Shown in pieces: positions 28,312 to 36,698 of a stretch of DNA of 64,000 bases. The DNA lies in assembly GCF_008704855.1 (NCBI RefSeq), contig NZ_CP023691.1, forward strand, positions 6,324,001-6,388,000, read 5' to 3'. This DNA comes from Streptomyces platensis (GTDB taxonomy: Bacteria; Actinomycetota; Actinomycetes; Streptomycetales; Streptomycetaceae). Numbering within the stretch: position 1 is the stretch's first letter; each line of letters begins with the position of its first letter. The notes under the pieces were generated by a model. It was not told where the DNA came from, did not search any database, and saw nothing but the letters and a program-made list of their open reading frames with translations. The position numbers and the translations under genes were made by a program.

Positions 28312-31080
28312 TTACTGCGGAGGCGGCTGCTGCTGCCACCCGGGCGCCAGGCCGGGCCCGTCCGGCTGCGGTGCGTCCGGAGCGGGCTGTTGCTGCTGCC
28401 AGTGGGCCGGCGGCTGGCCCTGCTGCGGCTGCTGGGTCCAGCCACCCTGCTGCGGCGGGTAGCCGGCCGGCGGCTGGCCCTGTTGCGGCTGCTGCGGCTG
28501 GCCCTGCTGGGCGTACTGCTGTTGCTGCTGTGCGTACGGGTCGCCGCCCATCTGCTGCTGGGCGTACGGATCCCCGCCCATCTGCTGCTGGGGGTACATG
28601 CCCTGTGCCTGCTGCGCCCGCGCGAAGTCCTCGGCCACCAGGGCGGAGAGGTTGAAGTACGCCTCGCGGGTCTTGGGCCGCATCATGTCGAGGTCGACCT
28701 CGGCACCGGCGGCGAGATGCTCGTCGAAGGGGACGACCACGACGCCGCGGCAACGGGTCTCGAAGTGCGACACGATGTCATCGATCTTGATCATCTTGCC
28801 GGTCTCGCGGACACCCGAGATGACCGTGATACCGCGCTGCACCAGGTCGGCGTAGCCGTGCGCGGACAGCCAGTCCAGAGTGGTGCTCGCGCTGCTGGCA
28901 CCGTCCACGGACGGGGTGGAGATGATGATCAACTGGTCGGCGAGATCGAGGACTCCGCGCATCGCGCTGTAGAGGAGACCGGTTCCCGAGTCGGTGAGGA
29001 TGACCGGGTACTGCTTGCCGAGGACATCGATCGCCCGCCGGTAGTCGTCGTCGTTGAAGGTCGTCGAGACGGCCGGGTCGACGTCGTTGGCGAGGATCTC
29101 CAGGCCCGAGGGGGCCTGTGAGGTGAACCGGCGGATGTCCATGTAGCTGTGCAGATGCGGGATCGCCTGCACCAGGTCACGGATGGTCGCACCGGTCTCC
29201 CGGCGCACCCGTCGGCCGAGCGTGCCGGCGTCCGGGTTGGCGTCGATCGCCAGGATCTTGTCCTGCCGCTCGGAGGCGAGGGTGGAGCCGAGGGCCGTGG
29301 TGGTCGTGGTCTTGCCGACGCCGCCCTTGAGGCTGATCACCGCGATCCGGTAACAGGACATCACCGGCGTACGGATCAGCTCCAGCTTGCGCTGCCGCTC
29401 CGCCTCTTCCTTCTTCGCGCCCAGCTTGAACTTGGACGGCTGGGCATTGGCGCCCGGCTTGCGCTTCTTGGGCTGGTTGCGCAGCAGCCGGTCGGAGGTC
29501 AGCTCGACAGCGGCGCTGTAGCCGAGCGGTGCGCCGGGGGCGGCCCGCTGCTGCGGCTGCTGCTGGCCCGGCTGTGAGTACGACGCGTAGTTGGCCGCGG
29601 CGTTCGGGTCGCCGGCCTGCTGACCGGGCAGCGGCTGGTACTGCGCCTGCTGGGGCTGGGCCTGGGCTTGTTGGGCCTGGGCCTGTTGTGCTTGCTGGGC
29701 CTGTTGTGCCTGCGCTGCCTGGGCCTGCTGCGCCTGTTGTGCCTGCTGGGCTTGTTGGGCCTGCGCCGCCTGTGCCTGAGCGGCCTGCGCCTGTGCTGCT
29801 TGCTGGGCGGCGTGCTGCTGGGCGTAACCGGCCTGCGCCTGGCCCTGCTGCGGGTAGCCCTGCGCACCGGTCTGCGGATAGCCGTAAGCCGACTGCTGCG
29901 CGGCCGCGTGCTGCTGCTGGGCCTGCTGGGGGTAGCCGTACGCGGGCTGCGGATAGCCGTACGCGGGCTGTTGCTGCTGCGCGGGCGCGCCCTGCTGCTG
30001 TTGCGGGTAGCCGGCCTGCTGGGCGTGCTGCCCCTGGGGGTACCCGGCCTGCGGCTGCTGGGCCTGCGGCTGCCCCGCCTGCTGGGCGTGCGGCTGCGGC
30101 TGCGCCTGCGGTTGCTGCTGGGCCGGTGCGTGCTGCTGGGCCTGCTGCGGCTGTTGCTGAGCGGCCTGGGCCTGGGCCTGTGCCGTCCGCGGGTCCGCGG
30201 GCTGGTACTCGGCCGGCAGCGGCGGCAGCCCGCCCTGTCCGGGCACACCCTGCTGCTGACCGTCCGCCGCGGCACCCCAGGGAGCGCCCTGCTGCGGCCC
30301 TCCTTGCTGCGGAACACCCTGCTGGGGGGCCTGGTGCGGAGCCGCCTGCGGGGGCATCGCCTGGTGCGGAGCCGCCTGCTGCGGAAGGCCCTGCTGCGGC
30401 ACACCCTGTACGGGCATGCCCTGCTGGGGCACGCCCTGGTGCGGCTGCTGGGCCGGTGCGGGCTGCGCCTCGGGCATGGCCGCCTCGGGGGCGGGCGGTG
30501 CGGGCACCGCCGCTTCAGGGGCCGGGGCACTCTCCTCGACGGGGGCGGGCACGGCCGGGGTCTCCGTCTGCGGCGCCGCGCCGGTGGACGTGACCTCGGG
30601 CTCGGACGCGTGCGTCGCCTCCGGCTCGGTGTCCTCGTCGTCGTCCCAGAGCGAGGCCGACGGGTCGGTGCCCGTACCCGCGCGCCGATTGCCGGTGCCG
30701 GCACCCTCGTTCGCGGCCGGTGCGGGCTCCGAGGGAGCCTCCGGCGCGTCCGGAGGAGTGGCGGCGACCGGGGCGTCATGGCCCGTTTCCTGGGGGCGCA
30801 GCGTCGGGAAACCGGGCGGCGCGGCCTCCGCGGGCCCGGGGAGCGGCTGGCCCAGAGGCTGTCCGACGGGGGGCTGGGCCCCGGCGGTCGGAGTGGCGGG
30901 CGAAGACGCAGGAGGAGCCGCCGACGAGGCGCCGGCACTCGCGCCGCCACCACTGGTGTCGTTGCTCGCGTACCAGGCCGGTGCGGCGAAATCGATCTTG
31001 AACTCACCGGTCAGGTCGAACTCGGACTGGTCGTCGTCAGGATCGTTTCCGTCCGGACGGAAAGCCTCCTGCTCGTTCAC
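28312..31080 (-). CDS. EspI-like ESX-associated ParA/MinD-type ATPase with long Gln/Ala/Pro-rich N-terminus
   Basis: The 922-residue protein has a C-terminal ParA/MinD ATPase domain with the deviant Walker A KGGVGKTTTT from residue 585, the ILAIDANPDAGTLGRRV switch region and VILTDSGTGLLYSAM as Walker B. Residues 45-555 are low complexity, rich in Gln, Ala and Pro, with QQA, GYPQ and PYAQQQ repeats, and the last 95 residues are again Gln-rich with two copies of MGGDPYAQQQ. This layout matches EspI of mycobacterial ESX-1, an ATPase that modulates secretion. GTG 31080 has AGGAGG four bases upstream; the longer open frame to 31245 is not needed. It probably acts at the cytoplasmic face of the ESX complex. 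Confidence 0.8.
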   Translation of the reverse strand: MNEQEAFRPDGNDPDDDQSEFDLTGEFKIDFAAPAWYASNDTSGGGASAGASSAAPPASSPATPTAGAQPPVGQPLGQPLPGPAEAAPPGFPTLRPQETGHDAPVAATPPDAPEAPSEPAPAANEGAGTGNRRAGTGTDPSASLWDDDEDTEPEATHASEPEVTSTGAAPQTETPAVPAPVEESAPAPEAAVPAPPAPEAAMPEAQPAPAQQPHQGVPQQGMPVQGVPQQGLPQQAAPHQAMPPQAAPHQAPQQGVPQQGGPQQGAPWGAAADGQQQGVPGQGGLPPLPAEYQPADPRTAQAQAQAAQQQPQQAQQHAPAQQQPQAQPQPHAQQAGQPQAQQPQAGYPQGQHAQQAGYPQQQQGAPAQQQQPAYGYPQPAYGYPQQAQQQHAAAQQSAYGYPQTGAQGYPQQGQAQAGYAQQHAAQQAAQAQAAQAQAAQAQQAQQAQQAQQAQAAQAQQAQQAQQAQAQQAQAQPQQAQYQPLPGQQAGDPNAAANYASYSQPGQQQPQQRAAPGAPLGYSAAVELTSDRLLRNQPKKRKPGANAQPSKFKLGAKKEEAERQRKLELIRTPVMSCYRIAVISLKGGVGKTTTTTALGSTLASERQDKILAIDANPDAGTLGRRVRRETGATIRDLVQAIPHLHSYMDIRRFTSQAPSGLEILANDVDPAVSTTFNDDDYRRAIDVLGKQYPVILTDSGTGLLYSAMRGVLDLADQLIIISTPSVDGASSASTTLDWLSAHGYADLVQRGITVISGVRETGKMIKIDDIVSHFETRCRGVVVVPFDEHLAAGAEVDLDMMRPKTREAYFNLSALVAEDFARAQQAQGMYPQQQMGGDPYAQQQMGGDPYAQQQQQYAQQGQPQQPQQGQPPAGYPPQQGGWTQQPQQGQPPAHWQQQQPAPDAPQPDGPGLAPGWQQQPPPQ

Positions 31081-31313
31081 TGTGCCTCCTGGTGTACTGC
31101 AACGCACCTGAACGGCAGGACCGGATACAGGCGGATCGATCGGATGTAGCGGAAGTCGGAACACACCACCCGGGGTTGCGCCAACACTAGCTGTCTCCAT
31201 CCCCGTATCGAGTGCCGTCGTGCTGTGCTCCTGCGGCTCTCCCATACAGCCTAATCAAGAGTCGGCTCATAACGGCAGTCGATGTCATGTCGTCTTCATA
31301 CCCTTCGCACGCT

Positions 31314-31341
31314 TACGGGCGCACCCGTGGATGCGCCCGTA
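31314..31341. terminator. 10-bp hairpin behind the eccE operon
   Basis: Arms TACGGGCGCA / TGCGCCCGTA at 31314-31323 and 31332-31341 with an 8-base loop. On the minus strand it follows the 31413-32255 gene and so ends the eccE transcript. The rest of 31081-31412 carries no gene; it should contain the promoter of the EspI-like gene. A TAGGCT at 31248-31253 (minus) is a weak -10 candidate. Confidence 0.65.
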
Positions 31342-31412
31342 GGTCGTGCCCCGTGGCCGGTTGCGGACGCGGTGCGCACAGCGCTCCGCGGGCGACCGGC
31401 CCGGAATGACGG

Positions 31413-32255
31413 TCAGTCCATCCGGCGCGGCCCGCCGAGCAGGTTGGTCTCCGCCTCTGTCGGCTGCGTCATGACGAACTGGTGGCCCTCGCGCGAGCAC
31501 CACAGCATGGCGTTGTCGCTGAGCGTCGGCAGCACCGCGCCGACCTGCTCCGGCAGCCGCATGATTCGCGTCACAACCTCCGCCTCCTCGGGCGAAAGCC
31601 GCTGGAGACCGACCAGATCGGCGCGGCTGAGCATCTGCGGCGACCGCGGCCCGAGGAACGGCAGCACGGTCAGCACCGACTGCCAGGGGCTCGGGGCGAG
31701 CTGATTGCGCGGCGGGCGTGCGCCCATGTCCCGTACGACCAGCACCGGGCTGGAAACCGACGGCCCCTGGGGTGCGATCTGGCGCACGTCATGGACCGAC
31801 ACGCACTGCTGTCCGCCGCCCGCGGCCTGCGCCATCTGGCCCCAGGCCGGCGGCCGCGCGGTCTCGACCGCGACCCGGGCGCCGACGGCGACCGTACGCA
31901 GCGCCAGCACCTGCGCCATCCACATGCTGCCGACCAGCGCGATCTCCATCGGCGCGGGCCGCAGCAGGCTCAGCACGGCGGGCTGGTTCTGTGGGTCGAT
32001 GCCGATGATCACGCCGTCGTCGCCGACCGGCAAGGTCAGCGAGGCGAGCGATTCGGCCGTCAGTACATGGGGGCTGCGCCGCGGACCGCGCAGGCCGTAA
32101 CCGGGCCTCGGCTTCGGACCGGTCGGCCCCGACTGGTCCTCGTCCGGGCGCGGCTGGTGCGAGAGCCGGTGGCCGCCGTCGCTGCCGCCGAGCGGGGGGT
32201 TGCGCCAGCCGTTGCCGCTGGTGTTGACACGGGGCTGATAGGTGGGAGAGGCCAT
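31413..32255 (-). CDS. ESX-associated protein of unknown function
   Basis: I do not recognise a named family. The 280-residue soluble protein has a basic, disordered N-terminal 85 residues, then an alpha/beta domain with VGDDGVIIGIDPQNQPAVLS, ALVGSMWMAQVLALR and SPVLVVRDMGARP, and ends in EAETNLLGGPRRMD. No membrane segment is visible. ATG 32255 overlaps the last base of the eccE stop (TGATG), so it is translationally coupled to EccE and probably serves the same secretion machine. The real N-terminus MASPTYQP fits the codon bias; the frame extends further upstream inside eccE but that is shadow. Confidence 0.65.
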   Translation of the reverse strand: MASPTYQPRVNTSGNGWRNPPLGGSDGGHRLSHQPRPDEDQSGPTGPKPRPGYGLRGPRRSPHVLTAESLASLTLPVGDDGVIIGIDPQNQPAVLSLLRPAPMEIALVGSMWMAQVLALRTVAVGARVAVETARPPAWGQMAQAAGGGQQCVSVHDVRQIAPQGPSVSSPVLVVRDMGARPPRNQLAPSPWQSVLTVLPFLGPRSPQMLSRADLVGLQRLSPEEAEVVTRIMRLPEQVGAVLPTLSDNAMLWCSREGHQFVMTQPTEAETNLLGGPRRMD

Positions 32256-33640
32256 CAGCGGGTACCTCCGAGGGGGAGCGTGGCCAGCAGGCCGGGCAGC
32301 TGTTCCCGGTCGAGCCGGACGAGGCCGACCTTCACGGAACCGGAACGGCGCTCCAACTCGCTCTGAGCGGAGGTGAGTTCGTTCTCGCTGCGGGTGGAAA
32401 GGCGGACGTAGCCCGAGATGGCCGGGGCGCGGCCGCTGCCGTGAGTGGCGGTCAGCGCGAAGGTGCTGGCCATCGCCCTGGTGCTGGTCAGCAGCTGGGT
32501 GATGGCCGCCAACGGGGCACCGCCCTGGCCCAGTTGGGGCCACCGGCCGATCCAGTACGTGGAGTGCCAGCGGTCGTCGCAGCGCATCGCCCGCGTCGTC
32601 TCCTGGGTGCGGCGGGCGGCTCGTCCGTCACGCCCCATCGCACCGTTGGCGGCCCGCGGGCTGACGCACACCGCGGTGCCGATCGCGGCCACCACCTCGC
32701 GCTCGGCGAGCACCCTGGCACGCACCCCGTGCGCGGTCAGCCGGCTGACGAGCTGGTCGGCGGCGCGCAGCAGGGAACGCTTGGCGCCCTCCATCCCGCC
32801 GCCGCGGGCATCGATCGCCTCCGAGCACAGCTCGGGGTCGAGCTTGAGCGCGATCCATGTCAACTGGAGTGCGGGCGTCTGCGCCTGGGCCTGGAGCGGT
32901 GCGTACGAGCGGGCCGCGACGGCCTGTTCGGGCAGATGCGGGGCCGGGGCGGGCTGGGTGTACTGGACGAACTGCACCGACTCCAGGTGGATGTCCTCGA
33001 TGTCGAGCGCGGTGTGCAGCACCTCGAGCGGCAGCATGTGGCTGCCGCGCTCGGGGCGCAGCGGCTCGTCACGGGCGTCCACCTGCACGAGGGCGGTCAG
33101 GAACGTACCGTCACCGACGAACCCGATGGCGCGCTGGTCCGACTCGGTCGTGAACTCATAGGTGCGCAGCGCCGGTTCGCACTCCACCACCGGGGCGATC
33201 GCCGGGTCGACGCCCTGGGTGGCCGCGAGCGCGGAGATGCTCTCCTTGCCGCGGCGCTTCATGGCACGCACGGTGGTGATCCATTCCGGCAGCGGAATCC
33301 TTCGCCGCCGGCCGAGCGCGAAAATGACCAGAACTGCCGCGATCACAATGGCCGCGGTCAGTGCGGCCGGGTGGATCGACCAGCCCACCAGTACCAGGGC
33401 CGCGGCGAGTTCGATGATGGCCAGCTGCTGAACCCGGACTCCGCCGATGGTTCCGGCCTGTTGGCGCAGCCGCGGTGCCACCGGACCTGCCGGGCGGGCC
33501 GCGGAACGCCGGCCGCCATTTTCTCTGTTGCCCGGAGCTGTGCCGTTTTGGCCAGCATTTCCCGCGTATTGCGGTGCAGCGGAAGGCTGTTGCTGCTGTT
33601 GCCGCCCGTTGCGGCGTCGAGCCCTGGTGGCGCTGGACAT
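32255..33640 (-). CDS. eccE: Type VII secretion protein EccE
   Basis: EccE is a peripheral component of the ESX membrane complex. The 461-residue protein has a Gln/Asn-rich N-terminal tail, two adjacent transmembrane helices at about residues 75-125 (LAIIELAAALVLVGWSI and ALTAAIVIAAVLVIFALG) and a long cytosolic C-terminal domain including YEFTTESDQRAIGFVGDG and ITQLLTSTRAMASTFAL. ATG 33640 precedes MSSATRARRR; a GAGGAG lies 13 bases upstream. It is divergent from eccB, with a palindrome between them, and coupled to the next gene. Confidence 0.8.
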   Translation of the reverse strand: MSSATRARRRNGRQQQQQPSAAPQYAGNAGQNGTAPGNRENGGRRSAARPAGPVAPRLRQQAGTIGGVRVQQLAIIELAAALVLVGWSIHPAALTAAIVIAAVLVIFALGRRRRIPLPEWITTVRAMKRRGKESISALAATQGVDPAIAPVVECEPALRTYEFTTESDQRAIGFVGDGTFLTALVQVDARDEPLRPERGSHMLPLEVLHTALDIEDIHLESVQFVQYTQPAPAPHLPEQAVAARSYAPLQAQAQTPALQLTWIALKLDPELCSEAIDARGGGMEGAKRSLLRAADQLVSRLTAHGVRARVLAEREVVAAIGTAVCVSPRAANGAMGRDGRAARRTQETTRAMRCDDRWHSTYWIGRWPQLGQGGAPLAAITQLLTSTRAMASTFALTATHGSGRAPAISGYVRLSTRSENELTSAQSELERRSGSVKVGLVRLDREQLPGLLATLPLGGTR

Positions 33641-33720
33641 CCCCCGGCCTGCTCCTCTACTGGTGGTGTGGCCTCTAGGCGTATCGGCCGCCGCTGAGAC
33701 TGGTGCGTTGGAAGGTGGCA

Positions 33721-33735
33721 CCCGTACCGTACGGG
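33721..33735. promoter_or_regulatory. Palindromic operator candidate between eccE and eccB
   Basis: CCCGTACCGTACGGG has 7-bp perfect arms around one base, in the 185-base divergent region. On the minus strand a possible -10 TACTAT lies at 33752-33757, which would place the palindrome about 10-25 bases into the eccE transcript. No regulator can be named. Confidence 0.45.
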
Positions 33736-33825
33736 TCGATCGACACACGGCATAGTAGAGGGCGCTACGGCGTGAGTGCCGGGGGCGGTCGATGTGGATC
33801 CGACAGGCGGGGAGAGAAAGCAACA

Positions 33826-35421
33826 ATGGCATCACGTCGGGACGAGCTGAATGCGTATTCGTTCGCTCGAAAGCGCACGAATGCGGCATTTCTGAAGCCG
33901 CTGCCGAACGGTTCGATCGAGAGTGCTCCCAGGCCCCTGAAGGCGGTGGTGCCGAGCATCATGATGGGGGTCGTGATGCTTGTGGGATTCGGTGCCTGTG
34001 GCATTCTCAAGCCTGTTGCCCCGCAAGGCTGGGACGAGGTCGGAAAGAATGTCATCGTCGGGGACAAATCCACCACACGTTATATCGTCCTGAAGCAGGG
34101 CAAGCAGAAACTGCTGCACCCGATCCTCAACCTCGCCTCCGCCCGGCTGCTCATCGACCCGAATTTCAAGGTCGTGAAGGTCAAGGAAGAAGAGCTGGAC
34201 GGAAAGATCCCGCACGGACCGGCCATCGGTATTCCCTACGCCCCCGACCGGCTGCCCACCACAGAGGACGCCGACGCGCCCAAGACCTGGGCGGTGTGCA
34301 ACCGTCCCGGCAGCGGCCTCAACAGCAAGCCCCAGCAGTCCGTGTTCATCCTGGGCGGCAAGGACAAGCAGGCCGTCGAGGGCAAGGGCAAACTCGGCCC
34401 GAGCCAGGCGCTGTTCGTCGAGGACCCGCAGCACAAGAAGTGGCTGGTCGACAGCGAGGGCAAGGCCTTCGAGTTCAACGGGGGGAGTGAAGCGGTCAAC
34501 GACACCCTGCGCCGCATCATCTTCCGCTCCGCCAAGCCCCAGCCGGTGTCACAGGACTTCATGGACACCCTGCTCGTGCTCCCGCGCCAGCTCGGCATCA
34601 GCATGCCCGCGGTCGCCGGGGCGGGGGGCCAGACCAGCGACCCGAAGGTCCCGGCGCGGGCCAGGACCGTCGGTTCGATCCTCCAGGACAGCAGCGGTCA
34701 GAAGTACGTCGTGGAGCAGGACGGCGTGGAGCAGGTGACGGACTTCGTGGCGAACCTCCTGGAGGAGGGTGCGAACGCCGAGAAGCTGCACAGTGACGGT
34801 TCGCGGATCAAGCCCGTACAGATCGCCGTGAACAGCATCGACCCGAAGCGGGACGCCTCTGACAACCTGTCGTTCTTCATGGGGAATTTCGGCACGTTCC
34901 CCTCCCCGTGGCCCACCGAGAGCCTCTCGGTGGCCAACGAATTCGAGCACGGCTCCCAGACCGGCGGGCTGACCCGTCCCACCCGGAACGGCGTCTCGTG
35001 CAGCGTCTACAACGGCAAGAACAACAAGCTGCCGGGCGGCGAGGAGAAGCAGCTCGGATACAAGAACGGCGTGCCGGACATGCAGACCTGGGTCGGCAGC
35101 GACTACCCGGTCAAGATTGCCACCGGAGCCAACTCATACGTCACCCCCGGCAGCGGTCTGCTCTACACGGAGGTGCGCACCTCCGCGGCGACGAGCGGCA
35201 GCCAGTTCCTGGTCACCGACACCGGACTGCGCTATCCGCTGCCGAGGAACAACGACAGCGAAAGCAAGGCCGGCAAGGCCGATGACGAACAGGACAAGGC
35301 GAAGGTCCACCTCGGCTACGAGGGCACCCATCCGCCGCTGATCATGAAGGCCTGGTCCGAACTTCTCTCCACCGGACCGTCGCTGGACATTCAGAGCGCC
35401 AAGAAGCCGCAGTCGTCCTGA
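33826..35421 (+). CDS. eccB: Type VII secretion protein EccB
   Basis: EccB is a core ESX membrane protein with a large extracytoplasmic domain. The 531-residue protein starts MASRRDELNAYSFARKRTNAAFL, the conserved EccB start, with one transmembrane helix at about residues 45-65 (SIMMGVVMLVGFGACGIL). The extracytoplasmic region has repeats of the IVLKQGKQKLLHPILN type and the cysteines expected to form a disulfide (AVCNRPG and NGVSCSVYNG). ATG 33826 has GGAGAG nine bases upstream. It is divergent from eccE and followed by a terminator. Confidence 0.92.
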   Translation: MASRRDELNAYSFARKRTNAAFLKPLPNGSIESAPRPLKAVVPSIMMGVVMLVGFGACGILKPVAPQGWDEVGKNVIVGDKSTTRYIVLKQGKQKLLHPILNLASARLLIDPNFKVVKVKEEELDGKIPHGPAIGIPYAPDRLPTTEDADAPKTWAVCNRPGSGLNSKPQQSVFILGGKDKQAVEGKGKLGPSQALFVEDPQHKKWLVDSEGKAFEFNGGSEAVNDTLRRIIFRSAKPQPVSQDFMDTLLVLPRQLGISMPAVAGAGGQTSDPKVPARARTVGSILQDSSGQKYVVEQDGVEQVTDFVANLLEEGANAEKLHSDGSRIKPVQIAVNSIDPKRDASDNLSFFMGNFGTFPSPWPTESLSVANEFEHGSQTGGLTRPTRNGVSCSVYNGKNNKLPGGEEKQLGYKNGVPDMQTWVGSDYPVKIATGANSYVTPGSGLLYTEVRTSAATSGSQFLVTDTGLRYPLPRNNDSESKAGKADDEQDKAKVHLGYEGTHPPLIMKAWSELLSTGPSLDIQSAKKPQSS

Positions 35422-35428
35422 TATGAGC

Positions 35429-35473
35429 GAAGGCCGTACCGAGCCCCGGAAAGGGACCTTCGGTGCGGCCTTC
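35429..35473 (+). terminator. Terminator after eccB
   Basis: 14-bp arms 35429-35442 and 35460-35473 with one G-U pair and a 17-base loop, starting 8 bases after the eccB stop. Confidence 0.75.
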
Positions 35474-35629
35474 GGCGTACCCCGGATTCCGCCACCGCGG
35501 ATTTCCGCGCCGGATCACGACAGCCTTCTCGGGGAGATCTTCACCGGGCCGAGCCTGTTGGCGAATGACCGATAGCGGCACATCTGTCCGTTTCCCGTGA
35601 ACGACGTTTCGCTGACGGCCAGTTGGCAT

Positions 35630-35650
35630 TGTTGTGATCCCGTCACAACA
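35630..35650. promoter_or_regulatory. Inverted repeat upstream of the WXG100 operon promoter
   Basis: TGTTGTGA and TCACAACA are perfect 8-bp arms around TCCCG. It lies just upstream of the candidate promoter at 35664-35693, a position suited to an activator. The half-sites look like CRP/FNR-type sites but the spacing (GTG-N7-CAC) is one base longer than usual, so the regulator is uncertain. Confidence 0.5.
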
Positions 35651-35663
35651 GTCCTCCCCCCTG

Positions 35664-35693
35664 TTGGGGAGACCCATATCGAGTGGTTAAAGT
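35664..35693 (+). promoter_or_regulatory. Candidate promoter of the WXG100 pair
   Basis: TTGGGG at 35664-35669 and TAAAGT at 35688-35693 are spaced 18 bases apart, ending 92 bases before the first WXG100 start. Confidence 0.45.
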
Positions 35694-35785
35694 AGCCAAA
35701 GGCGTCAGCAGGAGATGCCTGCCGCGCGAGCGCCTGTGGCTGCCCGGTGCGGTACGACGTACGAGTCTCATGGGGGACGTTGACT

Positions 35786-36109
35786 ATGGCTGGTCAGCAG
35801 TACACAACCACCGAGGAGGAGATGGTCGCGTTCAGCGGCAAGATCTCCTCGGTCAACCAGTCGATCCAGGGCGAGATCTCGCGCCTGAACACGGTCGTCG
35901 ACACCATCACGTCTGGGTGGAAGGGTGCTGCGGCCTCCTCGTACAACCAGCTCCAGTCCAAGGTGAACGAGGACGCCAACCGTCTCAACCAGCTTCTGGG
36001 TGAGATCAAGGAAGCGATCGACGAGACCACCAAGAACTACTCCGCCTCCGAAGAGGAGCAGGCGCAGTCGATCTCGCACATCTCCGCCTCGGCTTCCCCG
36101 TTCGGATGA
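35786..36109 (+). CDS. WXG100-family ESX secreted protein (first of pair)
   Basis: The 107-residue helical hairpin protein has the WxG turn in SGWKGAAASSYNQ and a C-terminal YSASE matching the YxxxD/E export signal. Members are secreted by ESX systems as heterodimers, here most likely with the next gene product. ATG 35786 has GGGGGA eight bases upstream. The pair lies between eccB and mycP, the usual arrangement in Streptomyces, where the ESX locus has been linked to development. Confidence 0.92.
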   Translation: MAGQQYTTTEEEMVAFSGKISSVNQSIQGEISRLNTVVDTITSGWKGAAASSYNQLQSKVNEDANRLNQLLGEIKEAIDETTKNYSASEEEQAQSISHISASASPFG

Positions 36110-36116
36110 TGGGGCC

Positions 36117-36135
36117 GCGCCGCTGACCGCGGCGC
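36117..36135 (+). terminator. Intercistronic hairpin between the two WXG100 genes
   Basis: GCGCCGC/GCGGCGC arms (36117-36123, 36129-36135) with a TGACC loop. It could stabilise the upstream mRNA or reduce read-through between the two partner genes. Confidence 0.45.
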
Positions 36136-36233
36136 AACGGCCCAGCCGCCGCAGCCCGGGCCCGCCGGTCAATACCGCCGGCCCGCTGTGGTGTGCGAAT
36201 CGACCAGGCATCACCTACTCCTGAGGAGACACC

Positions 36234-36527
36234 ATGTCAGGCCAGATCCTCGTTAATTTCGCGACGATCTCGCAGGCCAGTTCCGACGTGCGCGGTACGG
36301 CCAACAACATCCGCCAGCAGCTCGACGACCTCGAGGCGGGCGTCAAGAAGATCGCCGCCAGCTGGGAAGGTGCGGCGCAGGAGGGCTACCAGGCCCGCCA
36401 GCGCGAGTGGGACCAGCGCGCTGCCTCCCTGCACTCGACGCTTGAGGCCATCGCCAAGGCGCTGGACCAGGCCGCTCAGAACTACCAGGCCACTGAGCAC
36501 AAGAACTCCGGTATCTGGGGCGGCTGA
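36234..36527 (+). CDS. WXG100-family ESX secreted protein (second of pair)
   Basis: The 97-residue protein has the WxG turn in ASWEGAAQEGYQ and a YQATE export-type motif near the C-terminus. ATG 36234 has GAGGAG six bases upstream. Both partners carry the YxxxE motif, so assignment as EsxA or EsxB is not certain from sequence. A strong terminator follows 66 bases later. Confidence 0.92.
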   Translation: MSGQILVNFATISQASSDVRGTANNIRQQLDDLEAGVKKIAASWEGAAQEGYQARQREWDQRAASLHSTLEAIAKALDQAAQNYQATEHKNSGIWGG

Positions 36528-36593
36528 CCTCCGGTCAGTCGAGCCGGAGACGGCCAGACCTGAGCAGCCCGGCTGCTCGCACAGTGGTCCATG

Positions 36594-36626
36594 AGGGCGA
36601 GCGCGCTGCATCAGTGCGCTCGCCCT
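36594..36626 (+). terminator. Terminator between the WXG100 pair and mycP
   Basis: 11-bp perfect arms 36594-36604 and 36616-36626 with an 11-base loop, preceded by a smaller GAGCAGC/GCTGCTC hairpin at 36562-36578. Confidence 0.75.
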
Positions 36627-36698
36627 TCTGCCGTCCACCACTCCTTCACCCCTCCGCCTCCGTCTTCTCACCCTTCGTTCCTGCCCAATTCGCCACAC

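Noticed and set aside
35630..35650. Naming the inverted repeat a CRP site
   Set aside because: The GTG and CAC halves are spaced by seven bases instead of six, so I list it only as an unassigned inverted repeat.
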